This document shows positions 1 to 6,382 of a stretch of 7,367 nucleotides of DNA, piece after piece. Position numbers and translations under genes: made by a program. The notes beneath the pieces were generated by a model. It did not search any database and was not told where the DNA came from. It saw only the letters and a program-made list of their open reading frames with translations. Within the stretch, counting starts at the first letter, position 1, and each line of letters starts with the position of its first letter. The DNA comes from Planctomycetota bacterium (lineage in GTDB: Bacteria > Planctomycetota > MHYJ01 > JACPRB01), in contig JACQFK010000495.1 in NCBI GenBank assembly GCA_016200125.1, positions 1 through 7,367 of the forward strand. Direction: 5' to 3'.

Positions 1-246
1 CTGAACGCGCTGATCAACGCCGTGGGCGGCGCCGGCTGGGTCTCCGTCCACCACGGCGGCGGCGTCGGGATCGGGATGTCGATCCATGCGGGCATGGTGA
101 TCGTGGCCGATGGGACTGACGCGGCGGCGCGCCGCCTGGAGCGGGTGCTGACGAGCGACCCCGGCCTGGGAGTTGTGCGCCACGCCGACGCCGGGTACGA
201 TCTGGCGATTGAAACCGCCCGCGCGAAAGGGATCCAAAGACCATGA
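1..246 (+). CDS. hutU: Urocanate hydratase, C-terminal end (partial)
   Basis: This is the last 81 codons of urocanase, the cytoplasmic NAD+-dependent enzyme that hydrates urocanate to imidazolonepropionate in histidine degradation. The frame is open from the first base and stops with TGA at 244-246. It carries the family's hallmark C-terminal signature: [20 protein letters not shown], then a VADGT segment, RLERVL, and [10 protein letters not shown]. This part of the protein is very highly conserved, so the assignment is firm even though the 5' part lies outside the window. Its stop codon overlaps the start of the next gene (ATGA), which indicates cotranscription and probable translational coupling. 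No other hut gene is visible here. Confidence 0.95.
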   Translation: MNALINAVGGAGWVSVHHGGGVGIGMSIHAGMVIVADGTDAAARRLERVLTSDPGLGVVRHADAGYDLAIETARAKGIQRP

Positions 247-1214
247 CCCGCCCCCGCATCCTGGTGACCCGGCCGATCGTCGAGGAGGCCCTCGCCCTGC
301 TCCGCCAGTCCTGCGAGGTGGCCGTCGGGCCGGGGGACCGCGACGCCAGCCGCGCGGAACTCTTCGACGCCGTCCGGGACTGCGACGGCCTCCTGATCGT
401 CGGCCACACGAAAGTCGACAACGAGCTGCTCGACGCGGCCCCGAAGCTCCGCATGATCGCGAACTTCGGCGTCGGCGTCGATCACATCGACGTCGCGGCC
501 GCCACGGCGCGGAAGGTCTGGGTCTCCAACACCGCGGGCAGCCTCACCGAGACCACGGCGGAGCTGGGATGGGCGCTGATCCTGTCGACCGCCCGGCGCG
601 TCGCCGAGGGCGACCGCCTCGTCCGCGCCTCCCAGTGGAAAGGCTTCGGCGCCTTCTTCTTCCTCGGCACGGAGCTGCCGGGCAAGACGCTGGGCATCGT
701 CGGCGCGGGCCGGATCGGCCAGGCCGTCGCCCGCAAGGCGCCCGCCTTCGGGATGAAGGTCGTCTACTGGAGCCTGACGCCGAAGCCGGAGTTCGATGCC
801 CGGCGGCTCGACCTGGACGCGCTGCTCCGCGAGAGCGACATCGTCGTCCTCACGGTCTCGCTCAGCGCGGAGACGCGGCACCTGATCGGCGCCCGCGAGA
901 TCGGCCTCATGAAGAAGAGCGCCCACCTGGTCAACATCGCCCGCGGGCCCGTGGTCGACGAGGCGGCGCTCGCCCGCGCCCTCCTCGAAGGCCGCCTCGC
1001 GGGGGCGGGGCTCGACGTCTATGAGAGGGAACCCGAGCTCCATCCCGACCTCCTGCGCTGCCCCTCGGCGGTCCTGGCGCCCCATATCGGGAGCGCCACG
1101 ATCGAGACGCGCCGGCGCATGGCGCTGCTGGCCGCCGACAATCTGATGGCGGGCCTCCAGGGGCGCGTCCCGCCCCTCGCCCTCAATCCCGGGGCAAGAG
1201 TCGCCGGGTCCTGA
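243..1214 (+). CDS. D-isomer-specific 2-hydroxyacid dehydrogenase (glyoxylate/hydroxypyruvate reductase-like)
   Basis: A 323-residue soluble NAD(P)-dependent dehydrogenase that interconverts a D-2-hydroxy acid and its 2-oxo acid. The length is normal for the family. The catalytic domain halves flank a Rossmann domain. Substrate-side motifs are [10 protein letters not shown] (74-83) and the [19 protein letters not shown] stretch (96-114). The nucleotide-binding GAGRIG is at 154-159. The catalytic triad is visible as Arg234 in NIARGP, Glu263 in DVYEREP and His281 in APHIGSAT. After the second Rossmann strand the sequence reads YWSLTPKP (175-182), with no acidic residue at the usual NAD-discriminating position, so NADP(H) use is possible. 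Overall pattern and the KPE stretch resemble glyoxylate reductase/GRHPR-type enzymes, but the exact substrate cannot be read from sequence. ATG 243 overlaps the hutU stop. Confidence 0.9.
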   Translation: MTRPRILVTRPIVEEALALLRQSCEVAVGPGDRDASRAELFDAVRDCDGLLIVGHTKVDNELLDAAPKLRMIANFGVGVDHIDVAAATARKVWVSNTAGSLTETTAELGWALILSTARRVAEGDRLVRASQWKGFGAFFFLGTELPGKTLGIVGAGRIGQAVARKAPAFGMKVVYWSLTPKPEFDARRLDLDALLRESDIVVLTVSLSAETRHLIGAREIGLMKKSAHLVNIARGPVVDEAALARALLEGRLAGAGLDVYEREPELHPDLLRCPSAVLAPHIGSATIETRRRMALLAADNLMAGLQGRVPPLALNPGARVAGS

Positions 1215-1232
1215 CCGTCCTGAATCCAGGGG

Positions 1233-1781
1233 ATGAGCATCGAAGGCCGGCCGGATTCCCGCGCGGACGAGGAGCTGATGACGCTCCTCCGCAGCGGAGC
1301 GGACGAGCCTCTCGGCGTCCTGGTGTCGCGGCACGGGAGCGACCTCGTGCGCTTCTTCATGATCCGCTCCCGCGACCCTCACGCGGCCCAGGACCTGGCC
1401 AACGAGACCTTCTACCGTGTCTTCGCCAAGGCCCGGACCTTCGATCCGTCGAAGCGCTTCCGGCCCTGGTTCTTCACGGTCGCCCTGAACGTCTGGCGGG
1501 CCTGGCAGCGGCGGAGCAAGCCCCCGGAAGTGCCGCTCCAGCAGCTGCCGGAAGCCGCCGAGGCGCGGGGGCCGGAGGTCTCCGGTCGGGAAAAGGCCGC
1601 CCGGATGCTGGACCAGCTGTCCGAGGTGGACCGGGAGATCCTGGTCCTCCGGCACTACGAGGGGCTGAAGCTCAAGGACATCGCCAGGCAGCTGGGGATG
1701 AGCCCGGGGGCGGTCTACACCCGCCTGTTCCGAGCCCTCGAGAAACTCCGCCGCCCTGAGGAGGAGGCCCCACCTCCATAA
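1233..1781 (+). CDS. ECF-type RNA polymerase sigma factor
   Basis: A 182-residue sigma-70 family factor with only regions 2 and 4, the extracytoplasmic-function layout. Region 2 spans about residues 12-95: DEELM at the start, then DPHAAQDLANETFYRVF (48-64, region 2.1/2.2 core-binding) and RPWFFTVALNVWRAWQRR (77-94, region 2.3/2.4 for -10 melting and recognition). A poorly conserved linker (95-120) follows. Region 4 spans about 122-173: LSEVDREILVLRHYEGLKLKDIA, then a helix-turn-helix in QLGMSPGAVYTRLFRALEKLR that reads the -35 element. The 1233 start keeps the conserved DEELM helix although its AGGGG lies almost directly against the ATG. A second ATG at 1278 has a better-spaced GAGGAG but would cut that helix. 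The proline-rich tail ends at a TAA lying inside the palindrome that follows. It probably pairs with the anti-sigma gene downstream. Confidence 0.92.
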   Translation: MSIEGRPDSRADEELMTLLRSGADEPLGVLVSRHGSDLVRFFMIRSRDPHAAQDLANETFYRVFAKARTFDPSKRFRPWFFTVALNVWRAWQRRSKPPEVPLQQLPEAAEARGPEVSGREKAARMLDQLSEVDREILVLRHYEGLKLKDIARQLGMSPGAVYTRLFRALEKLRRPEEEAPPP

Positions 1782-1839
1782 ATCGACTTCTTTGATTTAT
1801 GGCATTTCATGCCATAAATCAAAGAAGTCGATTTATGGA
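1775..1839. repeat. Perfect nested palindrome of 9-nt modules, AT-rich
   Basis: Positions 1775-1805 and 1809-1839 are exact reverse complements (31 bp) around a 3-nt loop TTC. Beyond a mismatch at 1774/1840, three more bases pair (1771-1773 with 1841-1843). Inside, 1776-1838 is seven exact 9-mers: A CCATAAATC (1776-1784), B GACTTCTTT (1785-1793), A' GATTTATGG (1794-1802), S CATTTCATG (1803-1811), A (1812-1820), B' AAAGAAGTC (1821-1829), A' (1830-1838). A' is the reverse complement of A, and B' of B, so each half is also a 9-bp stem with a 9-nt loop, and the two loops are complementary. GC is 21/63 in a strongly GC-rich window. The sigma stop TAA is 1779-1781. There is no T-run after the stem, so it is not a canonical intrinsic terminator. 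It could be a miniature mobile or REP-like repeat, a paired operator, or an RNA switch. Confidence 0.97.
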
Positions 1840-1850
1840 AGTGTGTGAGA

Positions 1851-1871
1851 ATATGGCCCTGGGGGGCATAT
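1851..1871 (+). other. Short hairpin just upstream of the anti-sigma start
   Basis: Positions 1851-1859 pair with 1863-1871 around a TGG loop, with a single G-G mismatch at 1856/1866. The stem is ATATG plus CCC on the 5' side against GGG plus CATAT. It sits immediately 5' of the AAGGG ribosome-binding site (1872-1876) for the ATG at 1881. It may be part of the same control region as the palindrome at 1775-1839, but a 9-bp imperfect stem could also arise by chance. Confidence 0.45.
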
Positions 1872-1876
1872 AAGGG
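1872..1876 (+). promoter_or_regulatory. Ribosome-binding site that decides the anti-sigma start
   Basis: AAGGG lies four bases before ATG 1881. It favours that start over the in-frame GTG at 1845, which has no purine-rich site upstream and would add twelve residues (beginning MRIWPWG) unlike the N-terminus of a zinc-finger anti-sigma protein. Confidence 0.6.
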
Positions 1877-1880
1877 TCAG

Positions 1881-2843
1881 ATGGCGATACGGTGCGAGGA
1901 AGTCCGGGGACTCCTGGAGGCGGCGGGCGCCTCCGCGGCTCTCTCCGAGGAGCGGGCCGGCGAAGTGGCCGAACACCTGGATCAGTGCGGCAGCTGCGAC
2001 GAGCAGCTCAGCCGTCGGATCGGCGAGGCGGTCGACGCCCTTCCGGTGACGAGGGGCCCTTCGCTGACCGAGGTCCGCCGGCTGGCCCGCCGCCAGGTCT
2101 TCACGCTCCGCCTCGCCGCCGCGGCCGCGATCCTGCTGGTCCTCCTCGCCACGGCCTGGGCCCTGTCCCGGAATCCTGCCGCTCCCAACGTGGCCAAGCC
2201 TGTACCGCCCGCCGCCGACGAGCCGATCCCCGATCCGCCCCGCTTCGAGGACCTCAAGGAGAGCGAGCGGCTTCTGATCCGCGGCGAGGGAGTCCTCGTT
2301 CTCTACCTCCAGTTCTGCCTGAGCTGCCTGAACACCCCGACCGAGGAGGACAAGAAGGAGTTCCTCATTCGCGCGATGCTCGTCTTCCGCGAGGCGCGGG
2401 AGCGGATGCGCGCGCAGTTTGAAAAGACGCCGCCGGCCGCCTTCGATGCCGTCACCCAGGAGGCCCTCGTCTCCGCGCTGCAGACGATCCGGTCCAGCCC
2501 CCTGCCCTCCGTCAAGCTGCTCCCGAACAAGATCAACGAGTTCAAGCAGGAGAGCCCGGAGAAGTGGCACGTCCGGCACCTGCTGGGCAACACCCAGTTC
2601 CAGCTCACCCTGGGCAGCCTCCCCGACTACCTGAGCTTCGCGTACCTCAAGAAGGCGCTGGGGGCCGACGGGGCCCAGATGGCCCGTCTCGAGGACGTCC
2701 TCTGGACGGGCGAATTCGTCAATCTGCCGGCGCGGCTGGAGAATAAAGCACCGAAAGTCGCGGCGGACGTCGTGAAAGCCCTGCTGCCCCTCCTGACGCC
2801 CCGGCAGCAGAAGACCTATCGGAAGATCGCGGGGGTCCCGTGA
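1881..2843 (+). CDS. Membrane protein with anti-sigma zinc-finger (zf-HC2-like) domain
   Basis: A 320-residue single-pass membrane protein. Residues 1-45 look like a zinc-binding anti-sigma domain: Cys5 in the first helix, then His32-x3-Cys36-x2-Cys39 (EHLDQCGSCDEQL). Such domains bind the cognate ECF sigma factor in the cytoplasm. A hydrophobic helix at about 75-95 (LRLAAAAAILLVLLATAWAL) should cross the membrane, followed by a proline-rich linker (99-120) and a roughly 200-residue outer domain that I do not recognise. That domain includes a CLSC pair (146-149) and helical, charged segments. It is longer than in a minimal anti-sigma factor and may sense envelope conditions or contact the secreted proteins encoded next. 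Its position directly after the sigma gene supports the pairing. Its stop overlaps the next start (GTGA). The binding partner is inferred. Confidence 0.82.
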   Translation: MAIRCEEVRGLLEAAGASAALSEERAGEVAEHLDQCGSCDEQLSRRIGEAVDALPVTRGPSLTEVRRLARRQVFTLRLAAAAAILLVLLATAWALSRNPAAPNVAKPVPPAADEPIPDPPRFEDLKESERLLIRGEGVLVLYLQFCLSCLNTPTEEDKKEFLIRAMLVFREARERMRAQFEKTPPAAFDAVTQEALVSALQTIRSSPLPSVKLLPNKINEFKQESPEKWHVRHLLGNTQFQLTLGSLPDYLSFAYLKKALGADGAQMARLEDVLWTGEFVNLPARLENKAPKVAADVVKALLPLLTPRQQKTYRKIAGVP

Positions 2844-4384
2844 ACGCGCAGCTCTGCTCCCTGCTCCTGGCCTCCGTGCTGGCGGGACCGCTCCAGGTCC
2901 GCCCCGCGCCCGAACGCGACTCCCTGGACGGCTGGTTCGAGGACCAGTGGAAGAAGAAGGACCTCAAGCCCGCCGCGCCCTGCGACGACGCCGCCTTCCT
3001 CCGCCGCGTCAGCCTCGACCTCACCGGCTCCCTGCCCTCGCCCGAGGAGATCCGCGCCTTCCTGAGGTCGGTCCGCAAGGACAAGCGGGAGAAGAAGATT
3101 GACGACCTGCTGGCCGGCCCCGAGGCGGCGGAGTACTTCGCCCACCTCTGGGTGCAGTGGCTCATGGGCCACGACATCGATTTCCGCGACCTCCGGCGCC
3201 TGGATCTCGGCGGCCTCTGCGCCTGGCTGAAGAGGGCCTGGAGCGAGGACATGCCCTACGACGACTTCGTCTGGGCGATCCTCACCGCGACCGGGAAGCT
3301 CAGCGAGAGCCCGCCCGCGAACTTCGCCGCGAAGCACCTCAACGCCGACGAGCCCCCCGCCGCCCTGGCCAGGGCCTCGGCACGGCTCTTCCTCGGCATC
3401 GACATCCGCTGCGCCCAGTGCCACGACCATCCCTTCGAGGCGATGACCCAGGAGGACTTCTGGGGCTTCACCGCGTTCTTCCGGCCGCTCCGCCTGCAGG
3501 GAAGCACGCTCAACGAGATCGCCGTCCCCAAGCCGGCGATCCTTCGCGAGGACCTGGGCGAGAAGTTCCTCGAGCCGCGCTTCCTCGACGGCCGCAAGGC
3601 CGAGGAGAACGAGCCCCGCGGCGCGGCGCTGGCCCGCCTCTTCCTCACGATGGACAAGGACGCCGCCTCTCGGGCGATCGTCGACCGCGCCTGGAGGCTC
3701 TACTTCGGCCGCCCGCTCCTCCCCGGCCGCCACTCGAAGGGCCAGCCGGAGCTGCTCGACCTGCTCGTGAAGAACTTCCGGGCGAAGAAGGCCAGCCTGC
3801 GCACGCTGACGCGCACGCTGGTCACCTCGCGGGTCTACCAGATCACGAGCGAGGGGCCGGAGGCGGCCCGCGACGCCTACGCGGTCGGCCCGCTCAAGAT
3901 GATGAACACGGTCCAGTTCCTGCGCGTCTGGAACCACGCCTTCCAGTGGGAGCCCTACTTCCGCCAGCAGTACGAGAAGCATCCGGACCGCCTGCCCTAC
4001 ATGAAGGACCCGGACGTCTTCTGGATCATGCGCACCATGCAGGCCAAGGAGCTGCTCTTCCCCAAGGGCCGCGATCCCGAGGAGGTCCTCGCGAGCGGCA
4101 CCGACCGGCTGGCGATCAAGCTCATGAACAACCGGGACATCCAGCTCATGATGGTCGCGCAGTTCGGCCTGGTGCAGAAGACGATGAAGCAGACCGCGGA
4201 TCCTGCGGGACGGATCGAGGAGCTCTTCCTGCTCATGGTCAGCCGCCTGCCGACGAAGTCGGAGCGGTCGAAGATGATCGAGCACACCCGGAGCGCGGGG
4301 CGCCCGGAGCATGCGGGCATCGACGGCTACGCCGACATCTTCTGGATGCTGTTCAATTCCGCCGAGTTCGTCTTTATCGGGTGA
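2840..4384 (+). CDS. PSCyt2/PSD1 (DUF1549/DUF1553) exported protein
   Basis: A 514-residue protein of the large planctomycete family whose biochemical role is still unclear. A short hydrophobic N-terminus (about 1-20) looks like a signal peptide. The PSCyt2 half follows: FLRRVSLDLTGSLPSPEEIRAFL (53-75), KIDDLLAGPEAAEYFAHLW (86-104) and the hallmark RCAQCHDHPFEAMTQEDFW (190-208), whose CxxCH (191-195) looks like a c-type haem site. The PSD1 half begins near 260: AIVDRAWRLYFGRPLL (279-294), PELLDLLVKNF, then TLVTSRVYQ (326-334), and ends with the typical LMVSRLPTKSE and DIFWMLFNSAEFVF tail. It is compact: there is no N-terminal PSCyt1 cytochrome domain or carbohydrate-binding insert, unlike many 700-1000-residue homologues. 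GTG start overlaps the anti-sigma stop; the DUF1501 gene follows after 3 nt, the usual partner order. Confidence 0.92.
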   Translation: MNAQLCSLLLASVLAGPLQVRPAPERDSLDGWFEDQWKKKDLKPAAPCDDAAFLRRVSLDLTGSLPSPEEIRAFLRSVRKDKREKKIDDLLAGPEAAEYFAHLWVQWLMGHDIDFRDLRRLDLGGLCAWLKRAWSEDMPYDDFVWAILTATGKLSESPPANFAAKHLNADEPPAALARASARLFLGIDIRCAQCHDHPFEAMTQEDFWGFTAFFRPLRLQGSTLNEIAVPKPAILREDLGEKFLEPRFLDGRKAEENEPRGAALARLFLTMDKDAASRAIVDRAWRLYFGRPLLPGRHSKGQPELLDLLVKNFRAKKASLRTLTRTLVTSRVYQITSEGPEAARDAYAVGPLKMMNTVQFLRVWNHAFQWEPYFRQQYEKHPDRLPYMKDPDVFWIMRTMQAKELLFPKGRDPEEVLASGTDRLAIKLMNNRDIQLMMVAQFGLVQKTMKQTADPAGRIEELFLLMVSRLPTKSERSKMIEHTRSAGRPEHAGIDGYADIFWMLFNSAEFVFIG

Positions 4385-4387
4385 ACG

Positions 4388-5662
4388 ATGCGCCATTGCC
4401 CCAACTGCTCCCGACGCGACTTCGTCCGGATGGCCCTCGGAGGCTCCGCGGCCGCCGGGATGGCGTCGAAGCTGGGCCTTCCGTTCGCGGCCGCCCAGGA
4501 CAAGACCTCGACGGCGAATGCGAAGGCCTGCATCCTGCTCTGGATGCAGGGCGCCCAGAGCCAGCTCGACACCTGGGACCTCAAGCCGGGGACCGACACG
4601 GGCGGGCCCTTCAAGCCCATCCCCACCACGTCCCCGGGCGTGGAGATCTGCGAGCACCTGCCGAAGACGGCGAAGCAGATGGACAAGGTCTCCCTGATCC
4701 GCACGCTCAATTCCCGCGACCCGAACCACGACACGGCGACCTACTTCCTCCACACGGGATACCGCCAGAACCCGGACCTCCAGTACCCGCACGTGGGCAG
4801 CGTGATCCTCGAAGAGCTCGGCCAGGGCAAGACCGACCTGCCGGGCTGCATCGTGCTCGGCGGCGAGCCCCCCGCGGGCGCCGCCTACCTGTCCGCCGAC
4901 CGAGGACCGGCGATCATCGACCGCCTGGAGAATCCGACGGCGGACCTCGTCGCCTCCACCGAGTATTTCAAGCAGGGCACCCTCGAGCGCCGCTGGAAGC
5001 TGCTGCGCGGCTTCGAGGAGGACTGGAACAAGAGGCACCCCGACTCGAAGATCGACGCCCGCGAGCGGACCTACGAGCGGGCCTGGAAGATCCTCTCCTC
5101 CGCCGACCTCAAGGCCTTCGAGGTGGCCAAGGAGCCCGAGGCGGTCCGCAAGTCCTACGGCGAGACGCCGCTCGGCAAGGCCGCCCTGCTCGCGCGCCGC
5201 CTGGTCCAGACGGGCGTCCGCTTCGTCGAGATCCAGTACGGCAGCTGGGACACCCACTCGGACAACTTCGGCGGCCACAAGCGGCTGATGGGCGACATCG
5301 ACGGCCCCTACGCCGCCCTGCTCGACGATCTCTCGAAGAGCGGGATGCTCTCGGACACGATGGTGATCCTCATGGGCGAGTTCGGACGCACGCCCAAGAT
5401 CAACGTCGGCCAGGGCCGCGACCACTGGACGAAGTGCTGGTCCGCCTGCCTCGCCGGCGGCGGCATCGGCGGCGGCCGCGTCGTCGGGAAGACCAACGAG
5501 AACGGCACGGACATCGCGGAGCGCCCGGTGGGCGTCGCGGACTTCTATGCGACGATCTACCGCTGCTTCGGCGTGAATCCCGACAAGAAATACACGGGTC
5601 CCGGGGCGCGGCCCACCAAGATCCTGGACGGAGGCGAGGTCGTGAAGGAGGTGCTGGCATGA
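4388..5662 (+). CDS. DUF1501 protein with twin-arginine signal
   Basis: A 424-residue protein of the DUF1501 family, distantly related to the alkaline phosphatase/sulfatase superfamily; no substrate is established. The N-terminus has a clear Tat motif, SRRDFVR (8-14), followed by a weakly hydrophobic Ala/Gly stretch and an AAA cleavage region near 34-36, so it is probably exported folded. Family motifs are visible: ILLWMQGAQSQLDTWDLKPG (49-68), LIRTLNSRDPNHDTATYFLHTGY (103-125), RFVEIQYGSWDTHSDNF (278-294), DTMVILMGEFGRTPKIN (323-339) and GRDHW (343-347). The conserved Asp/His residues in the WDTH, EFGRTP and GRDHW motifs are metal-site candidates by analogy with alkaline phosphatases. Two cysteines (CPNC, 4-7) precede the Tat motif, as in many relatives. 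It is translated from ATG 3 nt after the PSCyt2/PSD1 stop and overlaps the next gene by ATGA, so all three are almost certainly one transcript. Confidence 0.93.
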   Translation: MRHCPNCSRRDFVRMALGGSAAAGMASKLGLPFAAAQDKTSTANAKACILLWMQGAQSQLDTWDLKPGTDTGGPFKPIPTTSPGVEICEHLPKTAKQMDKVSLIRTLNSRDPNHDTATYFLHTGYRQNPDLQYPHVGSVILEELGQGKTDLPGCIVLGGEPPAGAAYLSADRGPAIIDRLENPTADLVASTEYFKQGTLERRWKLLRGFEEDWNKRHPDSKIDARERTYERAWKILSSADLKAFEVAKEPEAVRKSYGETPLGKAALLARRLVQTGVRFVEIQYGSWDTHSDNFGGHKRLMGDIDGPYAALLDDLSKSGMLSDTMVILMGEFGRTPKINVGQGRDHWTKCWSACLAGGGIGGGRVVGKTNENGTDIAERPVGVADFYATIYRCFGVNPDKKYTGPGARPTKILDGGEVVKEVLA

Positions 5663-6375
5663 TCGCCCTGCTGCTCGCGCTGGCGCTCCAGCAGAACGAG
5701 CCCGCCTCCAGGGAGGCGCTCGAGAAGTTCGCCAAGGCCTACAAGGCGAAAGAGGCGTCAGACCGCGCGAACGCCGTGACCGAGCTCGCGAAGACGCTCG
5801 ACGACAAGGTGATCGCGAAGCTCGGCGCGCTGCTCGTCGTGGACGACCCCTCGGTGCGCATCGCGGCCGCGAAGGGCCTGGGCGGCGCGCAGGGCGAGAG
5901 CCGCAAGAAGGCGGTCAACTTCATGAGCAAGGCCTTCGGCCCGAACGCGGGAGACACGACCGTCGTCGTCGCGATCGTCGAGGCGATGGAGGCGATGCAG
6001 GACGGCCTGGGTTACGCCGTGCTGAAGGCCAACCTGAGATCGCCCGACCCGCAGACCGCGAAGGCCGCGATCGAGGCCGCGGGGAAGATCCGCGACAAGA
6101 GCTTCGTCGGCCCCCTCATCGACCAGGCGCGCTTCCTCGAGGCGGCCGCGCGCGAGGCGACGAATGTCGGGCCGAACGGCCGCACGGTGACCGGCGGCGG
6201 GCTGCCCGGCGTGGGCGGGACCGTCGGCGACCCCGACGCCCCCAAGCGCGCGAAGCTCCTCGTTCCGCTGATCCACAAGGCCCTGGAGTCCATCTCGCAG
6301 ATGTCCTTCAAGACCGTCGCCGAGTGGGCGGAGTGGTGGAAGCGGAGCGAAGCCGACTTCAAGGTCCGGAAGTAG
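5659..6375 (+). CDS. Exported HEAT-like repeat protein
   Basis: A 238-residue protein. The very short hydrophobic N-terminus (MIALLLALALQQ) looks like a minimal signal peptide. Residues 35-165 are paired amphipathic helices of HEAT type: one unit around VIAKLGALLVVDDPSVRIAAAKGLGG (51-76), another around VVVAIVEAMEAMQ with LKANLRSPDPQTAKAAIEAAGKI (102-144), and a third starting at SFVGPLIDQARFLEAAAREA. A Gly-rich, probably disordered insert (about 170-195) separates these from a C-terminal segment ending in FKTVAEWAEWWKRSEADF, a Trp-rich tail I have seen at the end of planctomycete HEAT-like proteins. HEAT units are protein-binding scaffolds, so a role as a partner of the two preceding exported proteins is plausible but inferred. 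ATG overlaps the DUF1501 stop. The TAG end is 7 nt from the convergent gene's stop, with no room for a separate terminator. Confidence 0.82.
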   Translation: MIALLLALALQQNEPASREALEKFAKAYKAKEASDRANAVTELAKTLDDKVIAKLGALLVVDDPSVRIAAAKGLGGAQGESRKKAVNFMSKAFGPNAGDTTVVVAIVEAMEAMQDGLGYAVLKANLRSPDPQTAKAAIEAAGKIRDKSFVGPLIDQARFLEAAAREATNVGPNGRTVTGGGLPGVGGTVGDPDAPKRAKLLVPLIHKALESISQMSFKTVAEWAEWWKRSEADFKVRK

Positions 6376-6382
6376 CCTTCCG

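Noticed and set aside
173..1024. A 283-codon plus-strand frame overlapping the dehydrogenase
   Set aside because: Arg/Pro-rich shadow of the dehydrogenase, which has a full catalytic triad and nucleotide-binding motif in its own frame.
1278..1781. ATG 1278 as the sigma factor start
   Set aside because: It has a better-spaced GAGGAG, but would remove the conserved DEELM residues that open region 2 in ECF factors. It remains a possible alternative.
1776..1850. The palindrome as a rho-independent terminator
   Set aside because: The stem is AT-rich with no following T-run on the plus strand, and on the minus strand the bases after the stem are GAGGTGGGG-like, again no T-run.
1845..1880. GTG 1845 as the anti-sigma start
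   Set aside because: No ribosome-binding site, an atypical N-terminus, and it would overlap the hairpin; ATG 1881 has AAGGG and places the zinc-finger domain at the N-terminus.
1846..1881. A promoter with -10 TATAAG (1869-1874) for the anti-sigma gene
   Set aside because: No credible -35 at the right spacing, and the start of transcription would fall on the ATG itself. It is a weak match in an otherwise GC-rich leader.
2816..5425. An 869-codon open frame on the minus strand
   Set aside because: It is antisense to the PSCyt2/PSD1 and DUF1501 genes, has low-complexity Leu/Arg/Glu/Gly composition and no motifs; long antisense frames are expected at this GC content.
3157..5658. A long plus-strand open frame running into the HEAT-like gene
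   Set aside because: Its first 834 codons are an Arg/Pro/Gly-rich out-of-frame reading of two well-supported genes. Only the part from ATG 5659 looks like protein.
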